A stretch of 60,600 nt of DNA from Puniceibacterium antarcticum (GTDB lineage Bacteria; Pseudomonadota; Alphaproteobacteria; Rhodobacterales; Rhodobacteraceae), in the NCBI RefSeq assembly GCF_002760615.1, contig NZ_AWWI01000122.1:1-60600 (forward strand), written 5' to 3'. Position 1 is the first letter of the stretch, and every line of letters begins with the position of its first letter. The notes under the pieces are model-generated. The model was not told the origin of the DNA. It saw only the letters and a list, made by a program, of their open reading frames with translations, and made no database searches. The position numbers were made by a program, and so were the translations under genes. Positions 35,270-43,063 of this stretch are shown one piece after another.

Positions 35270-35539
35270 CTAGGCCGCCGGCGCGGTACAAATCGGATTT
35301 CCGCGAGGGGTTCGGAGCGGCACCAGGGTAACTTCCACGGGACCGTTGTGCAGATACCAGTAGCAGCCGTCTTCCGGCAAAAGGCGCGCGGACTGAAGAT
35401 CCTGACCCGTTGCGGCCATAGCGACGACTGCCTCCGGCAGTGGTCTGTTTTGTGCAGTGTCGGGCCCGCCAGGAATAGAAGCGGAACACGCTCCCAACAA
35501 AAACGCTGCTGGGAGAAGTAAGCCAAGATGAATTCGCAT
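35270..35539 (-). CDS. small lipoprotein
   Basis: The 89-residue product has a lipobox (LLPAAFLLGACS) with the lipidated Cys at residue 18. The mature part has two cysteines (DGCYWYLHNG and NPICTAPAA). No family was recognised. It follows a minus-strand L,D-transpeptidase gene after 17 bases, so the two are likely co-transcribed and may act together at the envelope. Confidence 0.7.
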   Translation of the reverse strand: MRIHLGLLLPAAFLLGACSASIPGGPDTAQNRPLPEAVVAMAATGQDLQSARLLPEDGCYWYLHNGPVEVTLVPLRTPRGNPICTAPAA

Positions 35540-35556
35540 ATTTAAAATTTCCGCCC

Positions 35557-36150
35557 TTAGAACAACTTAACCTGAGTACCAACCTCGGCTAATCCAAACA
35601 ACTCTTCGATATGTTCGTTGTAGAGGCCGATGCAGCCGTTCGACGATTGTCGACCGATCTTGCGCGTGTCACCTGTGCCGTGAACGCGGTAGTACTGCCA
35701 TGACAGATAAAGGGCGTGTGTTCCAAGGGGATTGTCGGGGCCAGGGCCAACGAAATCCGGCCATTCGGGATTGCGCTCCTTCATCGACGGCGTAGGTCGC
35801 CAGCTCGGGCCATCCACCTTGCGAACGATTTCGGTGTAACCGCGCCGCGTCAACTCCTCCGTAAGAGGGACGCTGGAGGGGTAAAGCTTGTAGACGTTTT
35901 CGTCTTCCGACCAGAACTGCACCGCGCGGGAGTCAATGTCGCAGAGAATCGCGCCATTCCGCAGGTTGTCAAAATGATGTTGCCAGGACGCAACCCTAAA
36001 CCCGGAAATATTGCTTCGCACCGCCGGTGTCGCCAGACCCTCGTTTGTCTGTGCCACTCCCCTGCCGGTTCCGAGAACCAAGCCGCTTGCGGCGGCCCCC
36101 AGGAGCGCAGCCCTGCGCGTGACTGACATGTCGTTCGCTCGTTTCATCAT
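35557..36150 (-). CDS. L,D-transpeptidase (YkuD) with Tat-type signal
   Basis: The 197-residue product may start at MMKRAND or at MSVTRRAALLGAA. The twin-arginine leader is followed by a YkuD domain: the histidine is in YRVHGTGDTRKIG and the nucleophile Cys in QSSNGCIGLYNEHI. The DGPSWRPTPSMKERNP motif is shared with periplasmic transpeptidases of alphaproteobacteria. It is probably co-transcribed with the small lipoprotein gene 17 bases downstream. Confidence 0.88.
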   Translation of the reverse strand: MMKRANDMSVTRRAALLGAAASGLVLGTGRGVAQTNEGLATPAVRSNISGFRVASWQHHFDNLRNGAILCDIDSRAVQFWSEDENVYKLYPSSVPLTEELTRRGYTEIVRKVDGPSWRPTPSMKERNPEWPDFVGPGPDNPLGTHALYLSWQYYRVHGTGDTRKIGRQSSNGCIGLYNEHIEELFGLAEVGTQVKLF

Positions 36151-36255
36151 GAAAACCTCAAATTTTATCTGTTTGGACTATTCTCGGACCTCCACCCACT
36201 AGAGCTTCAACAGGCTGCCACTCACAAAGCCGTGAGATCAGCTGTCCTTATGCTG

Positions 36256-36819
36256 TCAGAGAAACCTGCGGGTTGTGCGGAGGTAGCCTCGGTATGGGTC
36301 CCCGTAGCGATCAATCAACCAGCGCTCTTCAGCGAAGGGCGCGAGTGCCAATGCAGTAACGCCGGTGATAATCACTGGCCACGCGAGGATCGAGGCGGAG
36401 AGCAGTCCGATCCCGATGAGGATCGCCATGTCAGCCACATACTGAGGATTGCGGGAGAACCGGTAAAGGCCACGGGTCCGCAGAACGCCTTCATCACCAC
36501 TCGTCGCCGCCATCCCAAGTTGCATCACACCGGACCAGACAACGGCATTGCCCAGAACGATCAGACAAAGCCCTAGACCCCAACGTATGATCCATGGGAA
36601 GTCGAGCTCACCCCATTCTAGCAGAGCCAAAACGATGGCAGATCCGAAGCCGACGCACGTAAGTCCCCAGACGACAATCTTGTGGGCTCCTGTAGAGTGA
36701 ATCGGCGGCCAGACTCGTCGCTCCGGTTGGAACATGGACCAGAGTATACCCGCGACCAGCAACAGATTGGCCGCACAACCCAGCACGAGAACCACGGTTT
36801 TGAGGTCACCCATGACCAT
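36256..36819 (-). CDS. isoprenylcysteine methyltransferase-like (ICMT/PEMT) membrane protein
   Basis: The product has about 187 residues from MVMGDLKTVV, overlapping the CDF gene end by 14 bases. Four or five hydrophobic segments are followed by the methyltransferase signature GLYRFSRNPQYVADMAI and the late EERWLIDRYGDPYRGYLRTT. Bacterial members methylate unknown membrane-linked substrates. It is the last gene of a metal-controlled operon with the transglutaminase-like and CDF genes. Confidence 0.75.
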   Translation of the reverse strand: MVMGDLKTVVLVLGCAANLLLVAGILWSMFQPERRVWPPIHSTGAHKIVVWGLTCVGFGSAIVLALLEWGELDFPWIIRWGLGLCLIVLGNAVVWSGVMQLGMAATSGDEGVLRTRGLYRFSRNPQYVADMAILIGIGLLSASILAWPVIITGVTALALAPFAEERWLIDRYGDPYRGYLRTTRRFL

Positions 36820-37714
36820 ACCTGTCTGCGTCCCGATGTTTGGTCGCTGAGCGTTCAAACTCCAGCGTTAAGTGGTCGATCCCGAATTCCTCGTCGAGGC
36901 GGGTCTTGATTGCCGTCTTGATGTTTTCGAGGTCATCCCAGCGGTCCTCGGCGATTACGACGTGGGTATCGAGCGCCGCACGATGCTCCTGCATCTGCCA
37001 GAAATGTGCGTGATGAACTTCCTCGACTCCGTCCACGTCCTCCACGGCCGCGATAACCTTGTCCGTGTCGATATCGGGCGGGCTTCCCAACATCAGGGTG
37101 CGGATCGGGCCACCGATCTCGCTGAAGGCGAGCCAGAGGATATAGGCGGCAATCCCGATGGTGATCGCCGGATCAACCCAGCGGACATCGTAGAGAAGGA
37201 TGAGAACGCCACCGACGATCACGGCCACAGACGCCAGCGCATCGCTGAGGTTGTGGAGGAACAGCGCCCGGATGTTCACGCTGCCTTTCTGCATCGAATA
37301 GGTCAGCCACGCGGTGAGGGTATCGATGAACAGCGCCACACTGCCCAGGATGACCACGGTCCAACCCGCGACTTCGGGCGGATCAACAAACCGCATCGCG
37401 CCCTCATAGACCAGATAAAGGCCGATGATGATCAGCGAGGTATAATTGATAAGCGCGGCGACGATCTCGACCCTGCCATATCCGAAGGTCATTTTCGCAT
37501 CGGCCGGGCGGCGCGCGATCTTGCGCGCGCCGAATGCGATGACGAGCGACGCCATGTCGGAGAAGTTGTGGATGGCATCCGCGATCAGCGCGAGGCTGCC
37601 GGATAGTATCCCGCCGACAATCTGCGCGACTGTCAGGAGGCCGTTTGCCCAGATGGCAATGGCAACCCGCCGGTCGCCTTCTTTAGGCTCCATATGGGCA
37701 TGATCATGCGGCAC
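36806..37714 (-). CDS. cation diffusion facilitator (CzcD/ZntB-type CDF exporter)
   Basis: The GTG at 37714 has GAGGAGG 6 bases upstream and is preferred over the longer frame. The product has about 302 residues with six membrane segments. The metal site is HNFSDMASLVIAFGA in TM2 and LHNLSDALASVAVIVG in TM5. The cytoplasmic C-terminal domain is VEDVDGVEEVHHAHFWQMQ. The N-terminal PHDHAHMEPKEGD adds metal-binding histidines. It exports Zn, Cd or Co from the cytoplasm in exchange for protons. It overlaps the transglutaminase-like gene by 11 bases. Confidence 0.88.
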   Translation of the reverse strand: MPHDHAHMEPKEGDRRVAIAIWANGLLTVAQIVGGILSGSLALIADAIHNFSDMASLVIAFGARKIARRPADAKMTFGYGRVEIVAALINYTSLIIIGLYLVYEGAMRFVDPPEVAGWTVVILGSVALFIDTLTAWLTYSMQKGSVNIRALFLHNLSDALASVAVIVGGVLILLYDVRWVDPAITIGIAAYILWLAFSEIGGPIRTLMLGSPPDIDTDKVIAAVEDVDGVEEVHHAHFWQMQEHRAALDTHVVIAEDRWDDLENIKTAIKTRLDEEFGIDHLTLEFERSATKHRDADRYGHG

Positions 37715-38474
37715 GAGAAGCCTCCTCATGGCCGTGGTTTGGCCGGCTGAGCCCTGGAACGCTTGGCAAACGACAAGCGCGGATCGCCCTGACGCGGGCA
37801 TTCATCCAATGGCGAATGAGGTGCCGATAGATCCAGTCGCGCAGGGGGCCAAACGCCTGACGATGGTGCTCATAAAACATGTCAGGATTATCGAATGTTC
37901 CAAAATCGCGGGCGATGCCGGTCTTCTGGATATATGTACTCTCCCCCGTCCATCCGACTGGCGGTGCGCTCAAGCAGTCGGTCCCGGCACCGTAGCCGCA
38001 TAGGGACCGTGTCTCGGGAAACGACCGCTGCAGGGCCAACAGGAAGGGTGTGTCGAGGATGAAGCCCTCAAGATCGACCCATCCTGCCTCGGTCTCGACC
38101 TCGATCCATGAGTGGAGGATTTCTGCGGGTGCGATCGGATAGATCAGTTCAGGCACGACGCCCCGTTGCAACGCTTTGTGGATTGTGAAGCCGTGCAAGC
38201 GGCATCTTACGCCGACAGCGCGTAGAAGCGCCATCAGCAGCGTTCCCTTCGTGTTGCATTGTCCATACCTGTCGTCGAGTACTTCAGAGGCAGGAATGTC
38301 GTCGGCGCGGTTATAGCCAAAGTCGATCTCGTTTCGCACGAAGTCGTAGATTGCACCAATTCGATCATGCAACGGCAAGGTTCCCCACCCCCGGTCGGCG
38401 ATCAGAGCGGCAAGTGAAGGATGCCTGACATCCAAGAGTGGCGTCGACGAAAGCAGCGGGTCAACAGGGGTCAT
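37704..38474 (-). CDS. transglutaminase-like (cysteine protease fold) protein
   Basis: The 256-residue protein has the transglutaminase-like triad: Cys in DDRYGQCNTKGTLLMALLRA, His in EILHSWIEVET and Asp in GWVDLEGFI. No signal peptide is seen, so it is likely cytoplasmic. It is the first gene after the MerR-type promoter at 38504-38534 and overlaps the CDF exporter gene. Its role in metal response is not known to me; hydrolysis or cross-linking of a thiol or peptide substrate is possible. Confidence 0.75.
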   Translation of the reverse strand: MTPVDPLLSSTPLLDVRHPSLAALIADRGWGTLPLHDRIGAIYDFVRNEIDFGYNRADDIPASEVLDDRYGQCNTKGTLLMALLRAVGVRCRLHGFTIHKALQRGVVPELIYPIAPAEILHSWIEVETEAGWVDLEGFILDTPFLLALQRSFPETRSLCGYGAGTDCLSAPPVGWTGESTYIQKTGIARDFGTFDNPDMFYEHHRQAFGPLRDWIYRHLIRHWMNARVRAIRACRLPSVPGLSRPNHGHEEASRAA

Positions 38475-38503
38475 GAGCGTTTCCTAGAATCAACTATACA
38501 GAG

Positions 38504-38534
38504 ATGATAGTTTCTACAGTCACTGTAGCTTCAA
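38504..38534 (-). promoter_or_regulatory. MerR-type promoter of the transglutaminase-CDF-methyltransferase operon
   Basis: Read on the minus strand: -35 TTGAAG (38529-38534), 19-bp spacer, -10 TATCAT (38504-38509). The spacer holds a perfect dyad CTACAGT-G-ACTGTAG (38514-38528). The over-long 19-bp spacer with a central dyad is the hallmark of MerR-family metal promoters. The MerR gene at 39615-40043 is the likely regulator. Confidence 0.85.
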
Positions 38535-38560
38535 CCTTTATCTTGTCGCGACGCGAGAGA

Positions 38561-39178
38561 CTATTCTGGTTGGTGATTGTGAACTGCCTTGTGATGCTCG
38601 TCATGCGCGTCCCGCAGGATGCCTATGCCGCCCCACGCCGCGATGCCAGCCACCGCGACCCCGACAACGAGGTCGGGCCAGTTGCTGCCCAACCACCAAA
38701 CGAGACCGCCCGCGATCAGGATGCCGCCGTTCGATGCGAAATCGTTGAGGCTGAAGGTGTTGGCGGCCCGGATGTTCACGTCCGGTTCCTTCAGTCGCCC
38801 GAGCAGCCAGATGCAGGCGAGGTTGACGACCGCAGCGATCAGCGACATTGCGATCATCAGAGTTCCGAGCGGTTCGGAACCGCCGACATAGCGCCGCCAA
38901 GCGTCAATCAGAATGCCAACCGCAAAGATCAGAAGCAATCCGCCGGATACGTTCGCGGCACCCCGCTTCCACTTCGACGACCGGGACAAGGCCAGAAGGC
39001 TGATGCCATAGACGAGGCTGTCGGATGTGTTGTCGAGACCATTGGCGATCAGGGCGCTGGAATCGCCGATAGCTCCCGTGGCGAAGAACCCCGCAGCGAT
39101 TGCGAGATTGAGACCGAGAACAATCCAGAGCGTCTGGCGCTCTTTTTCATTCTTCTCGCTGAATTCGCTTTCGACCAT
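38561..39178 (-). CDS. short CDF-like cation transporter
   Basis: The 205-residue product has six membrane segments and keeps the CDF metal motifs ANGLDNTSDSLVYGISL and FSLNDFASNGGILIAGG. It lacks the long cytoplasmic domain and ends in a His-rich tail (DAHDEHHKAVHNHQ). It would export a divalent cation. A MerR-type promoter at 39251-39281 lies upstream. Confidence 0.8.
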   Translation of the reverse strand: MVESEFSEKNEKERQTLWIVLGLNLAIAAGFFATGAIGDSSALIANGLDNTSDSLVYGISLLALSRSSKWKRGAANVSGGLLLIFAVGILIDAWRRYVGGSEPLGTLMIAMSLIAAVVNLACIWLLGRLKEPDVNIRAANTFSLNDFASNGGILIAGGLVWWLGSNWPDLVVGVAVAGIAAWGGIGILRDAHDEHHKAVHNHQPE

Positions 39179-39250
39179 CGAACTGGCAAACCTTTCGATT
39201 TCTAAGAAAGGGGGCAGAAACGCCCTCTTCGGATGCAGCTGTCAATAAGA

Positions 39251-39281
39251 TATATAGAACCTCTAGCGACTGTAGATCCAA
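39251..39281 (-). promoter_or_regulatory. MerR-type promoter of the short cation transporter
   Basis: Read on the minus strand: -35 TTGGAT (39276-39281), 19-bp spacer 39257-39275 with the dyad CTACAGTCGCTAGAG, -10 TATATA (39251-39256). The dyad matches those at 38514, 40059, 40160 and 50838 in its CTACAG/CTAGAG half-sites. It should respond to the same metal-sensing MerR protein. Confidence 0.8.
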
Positions 39282-39291
39282 AATAGCTTAT

Positions 39292-39618
39292 TTACGTCCC
39301 TCTGGGCACCGAAAGAATAATCGCGGCACCGATCAAACAGATGGACGTCCCTATGAAGTCCCATCTGTCAGGTCGCTCGCCCTCGACGAACCACATCCAG
39401 AGCATGGAGGCCCCGATGTAGATGCCGCCATAGGCTGCGAAAGCGCGGCCCGCTGCGCTGGTTTCGACCTGCGCCAGCAACCAGCCGAAAAGCGCGAGCG
39501 CGATTATGCCGGGTGCGAGCCAGAGCGGTGATGCCCCAAGACGCCACCACGCCCAGATGGCGAAACACCCGCTGATCTCCGCGACAGCAGCCAGCGGATA
39601 GGCAATTGCGGCGTTCAA
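39292..39618 (-). CDS. YnfA/UPF0060 family small membrane protein
   Basis: The start is a TTG overlapping the MerR stop as TTGA, giving about 108 residues; the longer frame to 39684 is unlikely. Four membrane segments carry the family pattern [39 protein letters not shown] and [17 protein letters not shown]. The family is small-multidrug-resistance-like and of uncertain function. It lies downstream of merR and is probably co-transcribed with it. Confidence 0.85.
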   Translation of the reverse strand: MNAAIAYPLAAVAEISGCFAIWAWWRLGASPLWLAPGIIALALFGWLLAQVETSAAGRAFAAYGGIYIGASMLWMWFVEGERPDRWDFIGTSICLIGAAIILSVPRGT

Positions 39619-40043
39619 GCCCCAATCTCGTCGTGCTCGGTGAGACATTCCGCATGGTCTCGAAGGACCTCCAGAACCTTGCACTCCGCAACGCTGTCAC
39701 CGTCGCACTCGGCGACCATGCGTTTCAATTCCTTCTTAAGCGCTTGCAGACGCTTGATCCGCTGTTCGACTTGGTGGAGTTGCCGACGCGCGATCGAATC
39801 CGCCTCCGCGCAGGATTGGGACGGGTTGTCCGAGAGGTCCAGCAGCTCCCGGATGGAGTCGAGCGAAAATCCGAGCTGGCGTGAGTGCCGGATGAAAGCC
39901 AGACGGTCGAGGTCCTTTTCAAAGTAACGGCGCTGGCCGCCTGAGGTCCTTCCGGCCTCGTTCATCAAACCGATTTCTTCGTAGTAGCGGATCGTCTGAA
40001 CCTTGGTTCCGGTTCTCCGCGAGAGTGTTCCAATTGCCAGCAT
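39615..40043 (-). CDS. MerR-family metal-responsive regulator
   Basis: The 142-residue protein has an N-terminal MerR HTH ([25 protein letters not shown]) and a long dimerisation helix. Metal-binding residues are SC at about 78, C113, C121, H130 and C133, the layout of ZntR/CadR/PbrR-type sensors rather than CueR. It would twist its 19-bp-spacer promoters on binding Zn, Cd, Pb or similar. Four such promoters with related dyads occur in the window. The dyad at 40059-40073 next to its own start suggests autoregulation. Confidence 0.88.
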   Translation of the reverse strand: MLAIGTLSRRTGTKVQTIRYYEEIGLMNEAGRTSGGQRRYFEKDLDRLAFIRHSRQLGFSLDSIRELLDLSDNPSQSCAEADSIARRQLHQVEQRIKRLQALKKELKRMVAECDGDSVAECKVLEVLRDHAECLTEHDEIGA

Positions 40044-40058
40044 GTACGATCCTTCAAT

Positions 40059-40073
40059 CTACAAAGACTGTAG
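40059..40073. promoter_or_regulatory. MerR-type dyad in the merR upstream region
   Basis: CTACAAAGACTGTAG has 5-base arms and 5-base centre, the same 15-base length as the other dyads. It lies 16 bases before the merR start. The flanking -35/-10 hexamers are poor in both directions, so it may serve for self-repression. Confidence 0.6.
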
Positions 40074-40153
40074 CTTACTGAAGAGCCAACTCCATTGAAA
40101 AGACAAAGGTTTCACTTTGGTGTGACTTCGGACAACAAAAAGTAACTTTTCGC

Positions 40154-40184
40154 TTGAACCTCTATCTGCTGTAGCTTGCATCCC
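40154..40184 (+). promoter_or_regulatory. MerR-type promoter of the sco-dsb-lnt operon
   Basis: The -35 is TTGAAC (40154-40159) and the 19-bp spacer starts with CTCTATCTGCTGTAG (40160-40174). The -10 position (40179-40184) is weak. The half-sites CTCTA and CTGTAG match the inverse of the dyad at 39261-39275. It lies 38 bases before the first Sco gene and faces the long plus-strand operon. Confidence 0.65.
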
Positions 40185-40221
40185 GCGCACAGACAAACTG
40201 AACAGGTGGGTAGCGCAAGCA

Positions 40222-40830
40222 ATGAAGAAGGTCCGGATAGTTCTCTGGTCGGCAGTGGTTGTCGCTGCGGCGGTGTCAGCCACGCTTTGGATGACTGAAC
40301 GCAATCAGGGACCGGTCCCCGCGCGTGTTGATCCTGAGGCCGAGAGTTTCACTGCGGATTTTGAGCTGACGGACCATACCGGTATGGTGCAGACCGACGA
40401 GGATTTCCGAGGGCGCTGGATGCTCGTCTTTTTCGGATTTGCGAACTGCCCCGACGTGTGTCCCATGGGGCTCGCAACCATCGCGCAGGTCATGGACGAG
40501 CTCGGCACCCAAGGTTCCGCCGTCCAGCCCCTGTTCATCACGGTCGACCCTGAAAGGGATACGCCAAGCGCTCTGGCCGACTACGTTCCCCAGTTTGGTC
40601 AGGGAATCCTTGGGTTGAGCGGACCGCCGGACCAAATCGAACGCACTGCCGAGACCTTCAAGATCTACTACCAGAAGATCGAGGAAGCCTCGGCGCCCGA
40701 CGGCTATACGATGGGGCATACCTCGTCCTTCCTTCTCTTCGATCCGGAAGGCGAATTTGTCCGCATCTACGAATACGACGAGGAACCCAGACTGATCGTT
40801 ACTGATCTTCGCGAAAGGATCGGCGCGTGA
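40222..40830 (+). CDS. SCO1/SenC-type copper chaperone
   Basis: This 202-residue membrane-anchored thioredoxin-fold protein has a signal anchor at residues 5-25. The copper site is CPDVC (C76, C80) with the distal His in YTMGHTSSFLLF. Sco proteins deliver copper or reduce cysteines for Cu-A maturation. It is the first gene of an 11-gene overlapping operon and overlaps dsbB by GTGA. A second Sco gene lies four genes on. Confidence 0.9.
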   Translation: MKKVRIVLWSAVVVAAAVSATLWMTERNQGPVPARVDPEAESFTADFELTDHTGMVQTDEDFRGRWMLVFFGFANCPDVCPMGLATIAQVMDELGTQGSAVQPLFITVDPERDTPSALADYVPQFGQGILGLSGPPDQIERTAETFKIYYQKIEEASAPDGYTMGHTSSFLLFDPEGEFVRIYEYDEEPRLIVTDLRERIGA

Positions 40831-41270
40831 CAGCTGGCCCAGACGCAACGCCACGCGCCGCGAGCCCGGTAGCTTTCCTCTTCGCGGCATGGTTCGTCGC
40901 CTTGTCCGCGTCGCTTGCCGTGCTCTTCATCGGAGAGGTTCTGGGGCAGACCCCCTGCAATCTGTGCTGGTTCCAGCGTGCCTTCATGTTCCCGCTCGCG
41001 GTCATCCTCGGGGTGGCGGCTTGGCGCGCCGACCTCTCGATCTGGCGCTATGCCGCGCCGCTCGCGGTTCTGGGTGGTGCCGTCGCCCTTTACCATTCCC
41101 TGCTTTACGCAGGGATCGTGCCGGCGCCGATCGTCCCCTGCACGGCGTCCGGGCCATCCTGCACCGATGACGCGATGCTGATCCTTGGCCTGCCAATCCC
41201 TCTGCTCTCCCTGCTGACGTTCGGGGCGATCCTTGTCCTTCTCATTCAACTTCGACGGATATCAATATGA
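40827..41270 (+). CDS. dsbB: DsbB-like disulfide oxidoreductase
   Basis: The 147-residue membrane protein starts at a GTG overlapping the Sco stop. Four membrane helices are visible. The first periplasmic pair is QTPCNLCWFQRAFMFPL (CxxC) and the second is VPCTASGPSC, matching DsbB/BdbC. It would reoxidise the DsbA-like protein encoded next, with which it overlaps by 4 bases. Confidence 0.88.
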   Translation: MTAGPDATPRAASPVAFLFAAWFVALSASLAVLFIGEVLGQTPCNLCWFQRAFMFPLAVILGVAAWRADLSIWRYAAPLAVLGGAVALYHSLLYAGIVPAPIVPCTASGPSCTDDAMLILGLPIPLLSLLTFGAILVLLIQLRRISI

Positions 41271-41929
41271 ACCGAAAGACTCTTCTGCTCGCGATACTCA
41301 CTCTGGTACTGGCCGTTTTCGTGGCTGGTGCCTGGTTCGTATCGCGCCCCGATCCGACCCCGGTGGCGACAGCCGCTCCACTGGAACAACAGGATAGTCT
41401 TGTTCGGTCCTATTCTCCCATACTCGGGCGTGAGGATGCGCCAGTGACCATCGTGGAGTTCTTCGACCCGGCCTGCGAGGCCTGCCGCGCCTTCCATCCC
41501 ATCGTGAAGCAGATACTGACGCAATACCCCGACGATGTGCGCGTCGTCATGCGCTACACGCCGTTCCACGGCGAGGGGTCCGAGCTGGCAATCAAGGTGC
41601 TGGAAGCGGCCCGGTTGCAGGACGTTTTTGTTCCCGTGCTGGAAGCGCTGCTTGAAAATCAGCCCGCCTGGGCCTCTCACGGCGCTCCGGCAGCTGAGCG
41701 CATCATGGAGATCGCCGGAGCGGCGGGCTTGGACACAGACGCCGCCGCAAATCAGATCATGTCACCCAGCATCGTCGGCGTCCTCAATCAAGACCGGGCA
41801 GACGTCGAAGCTGTCGGAATCCAAGGCACACCGACGTTCTTCGTCAACGGTAAGCCTTTGCCAGAGTTCGGTGCGGAGCAGCTCTTGTCGCTCGTCCAAG
41901 CCGAAGTCGAAGCTGCGGCAACAAACTAG
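41267..41929 (+). CDS. DsbA-like thiol oxidoreductase
   Basis: The 220-residue exported protein has an N-terminal signal anchor. A DsbA/thioredoxin fold has the active site FDPACEACRAFHP (C70, C73) and the cis-Pro loop IQGTPTFFVNG. It belongs to the BdbD/DsbA-like group often paired with short DsbB proteins. It overlaps dsbB. In this operon it probably makes or repairs disulfides in metal-binding envelope proteins. Confidence 0.88.
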   Translation: MNRKTLLLAILTLVLAVFVAGAWFVSRPDPTPVATAAPLEQQDSLVRSYSPILGREDAPVTIVEFFDPACEACRAFHPIVKQILTQYPDDVRVVMRYTPFHGEGSELAIKVLEAARLQDVFVPVLEALLENQPAWASHGAPAAERIMEIAGAAGLDTDAAANQIMSPSIVGVLNQDRADVEAVGIQGTPTFFVNGKPLPEFGAEQLLSLVQAEVEAAATN

Positions 41930-41948
41930 AACGAACAGGAGACCCAAC

Positions 41949-42431
41949 GTGTTCAAAACCTTCGCAAAGGCAATCCAGAGCCTGTCTGTCGCTTTTCTGA
42001 TGGGCTTGCCAATGGCATCCTCAGCGCAGCAGTTGTCAGAGAACGCATCGATTGTGGTCGAGAGCCCCTGGGCGCGCGCGAGCCTTGGAATGTCGCGGCC
42101 CGGCGGGGCCTATCTGACCGTTCGGAACGAGGGCAGCGATCAGATCTCCCTTATCGGTCTTCGCGCGGAGATCTCCGGCATGGCTTCGATCCACGAAACC
42201 AGAACCAATTCTGACGGCGTCAGCAGCATGGCTCCGGCGGACGATATCGTGATCCCGCCCGGGGGTATGTTCGCCCTTGAACCCGGCGGATATCACGCCA
42301 TGCTGATGCAACTGCAATCTCCGCTCGTCGAGGGGGAGACCTTTCCGCTGACCCTGCTCTTTTCCGATGGAACAGAGCTTGAAATCACCGTCCCGGTCCT
42401 TGGCATCGGCGCACGCGGCCCCGAAGGCTGA
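41949..42431 (+). CDS. PCuAC-type periplasmic copper chaperone
   Basis: A GTG at 41949 with AGGAG upstream gives about 160 residues. After a signal peptide (MGLPMASSAQ) comes the PCuAC domain with WARASLGMSRPGGAYL. The copper ligands are in MASIHETR, VSSMAP and GGYHAMLMQL, following the family H(x10)M(x21)HxM pattern. It passes Cu(I) to Sco and oxidase. Its position between the DsbA-like and second Sco gene fits a copper relay. Confidence 0.88.
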   Translation: MFKTFAKAIQSLSVAFLMGLPMASSAQQLSENASIVVESPWARASLGMSRPGGAYLTVRNEGSDQISLIGLRAEISGMASIHETRTNSDGVSSMAPADDIVIPPGGMFALEPGGYHAMLMQLQSPLVEGETFPLTLLFSDGTELEITVPVLGIGARGPEG

Positions 42432-42439
42432 TCCGGCTG

Positions 42440-43063
42440 ATGATGAGGGTGGCCAAAATCGCAGCGATCGGAGCGGCGGCGGTCTTTGCCGCCCTGTTTG
42501 TCGGCTGGTGGCAGGTAGATGGGCCTGGCGCTGACTCCGCGCCGGGCAAGCGGTCTCTACCGCTGACTGCTATGGAATTCAGCCTGACGGATCAGGATGG
42601 TCGGGATGTCGGCCCGGAAACCCTCATCGGCGAGCCGAGTCTGGTCTTCTTCGGATTCACCTATTGCCCCGACGTTTGCCCGACGACCCTCTCGGACATT
42701 TCCGGATGGCTCGACGAGATTGGGCCGGACGCCGAAGACGTGAATACCGTTTTCATCACCGTAGATCCGGACCGCGACACGGTCGAGACCATGGCCGAGT
42801 ATGTCTCGTATTTCCATCCGCAGATACAAGGATGGACGGGCTTGCCAGACCAGATCGCGGCCATCGCCGATGGTTTCCGTGTCACCTATGAGAAGGTTGA
42901 GGCGGAAAACGGCGAATATACGATGAACCACACGGCGGGTGTTTTCTTGTTCGATGCGACAGGTCGCTTCGTCACCACCATCGACTATCACGAACCACTC
43001 GAATTCGCCGTGCCGAAGATAAGGCGCGCGATGCAGAACAGAACCGAGAGGGCAGAATCTTGA
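42440..43063 (+). CDS. second SCO1/SenC-type copper chaperone
   Basis: The 207-residue protein has a signal anchor, FFGFTYCPDVCPTTLSD (C76, C80) and the distal MNHTAGVFLFD histidine. It is only distantly similar to the first Sco in the operon, so this looks like two functional types rather than a recent duplication. It overlaps the M23 gene by TTGA. Confidence 0.9.
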   Translation: MMRVAKIAAIGAAAVFAALFVGWWQVDGPGADSAPGKRSLPLTAMEFSLTDQDGRDVGPETLIGEPSLVFFGFTYCPDVCPTTLSDISGWLDEIGPDAEDVNTVFITVDPDRDTVETMAEYVSYFHPQIQGWTGLPDQIAAIADGFRVTYEKVEAENGEYTMNHTAGVFLFDATGRFVTTIDYHEPLEFAVPKIRRAMQNRTERAES

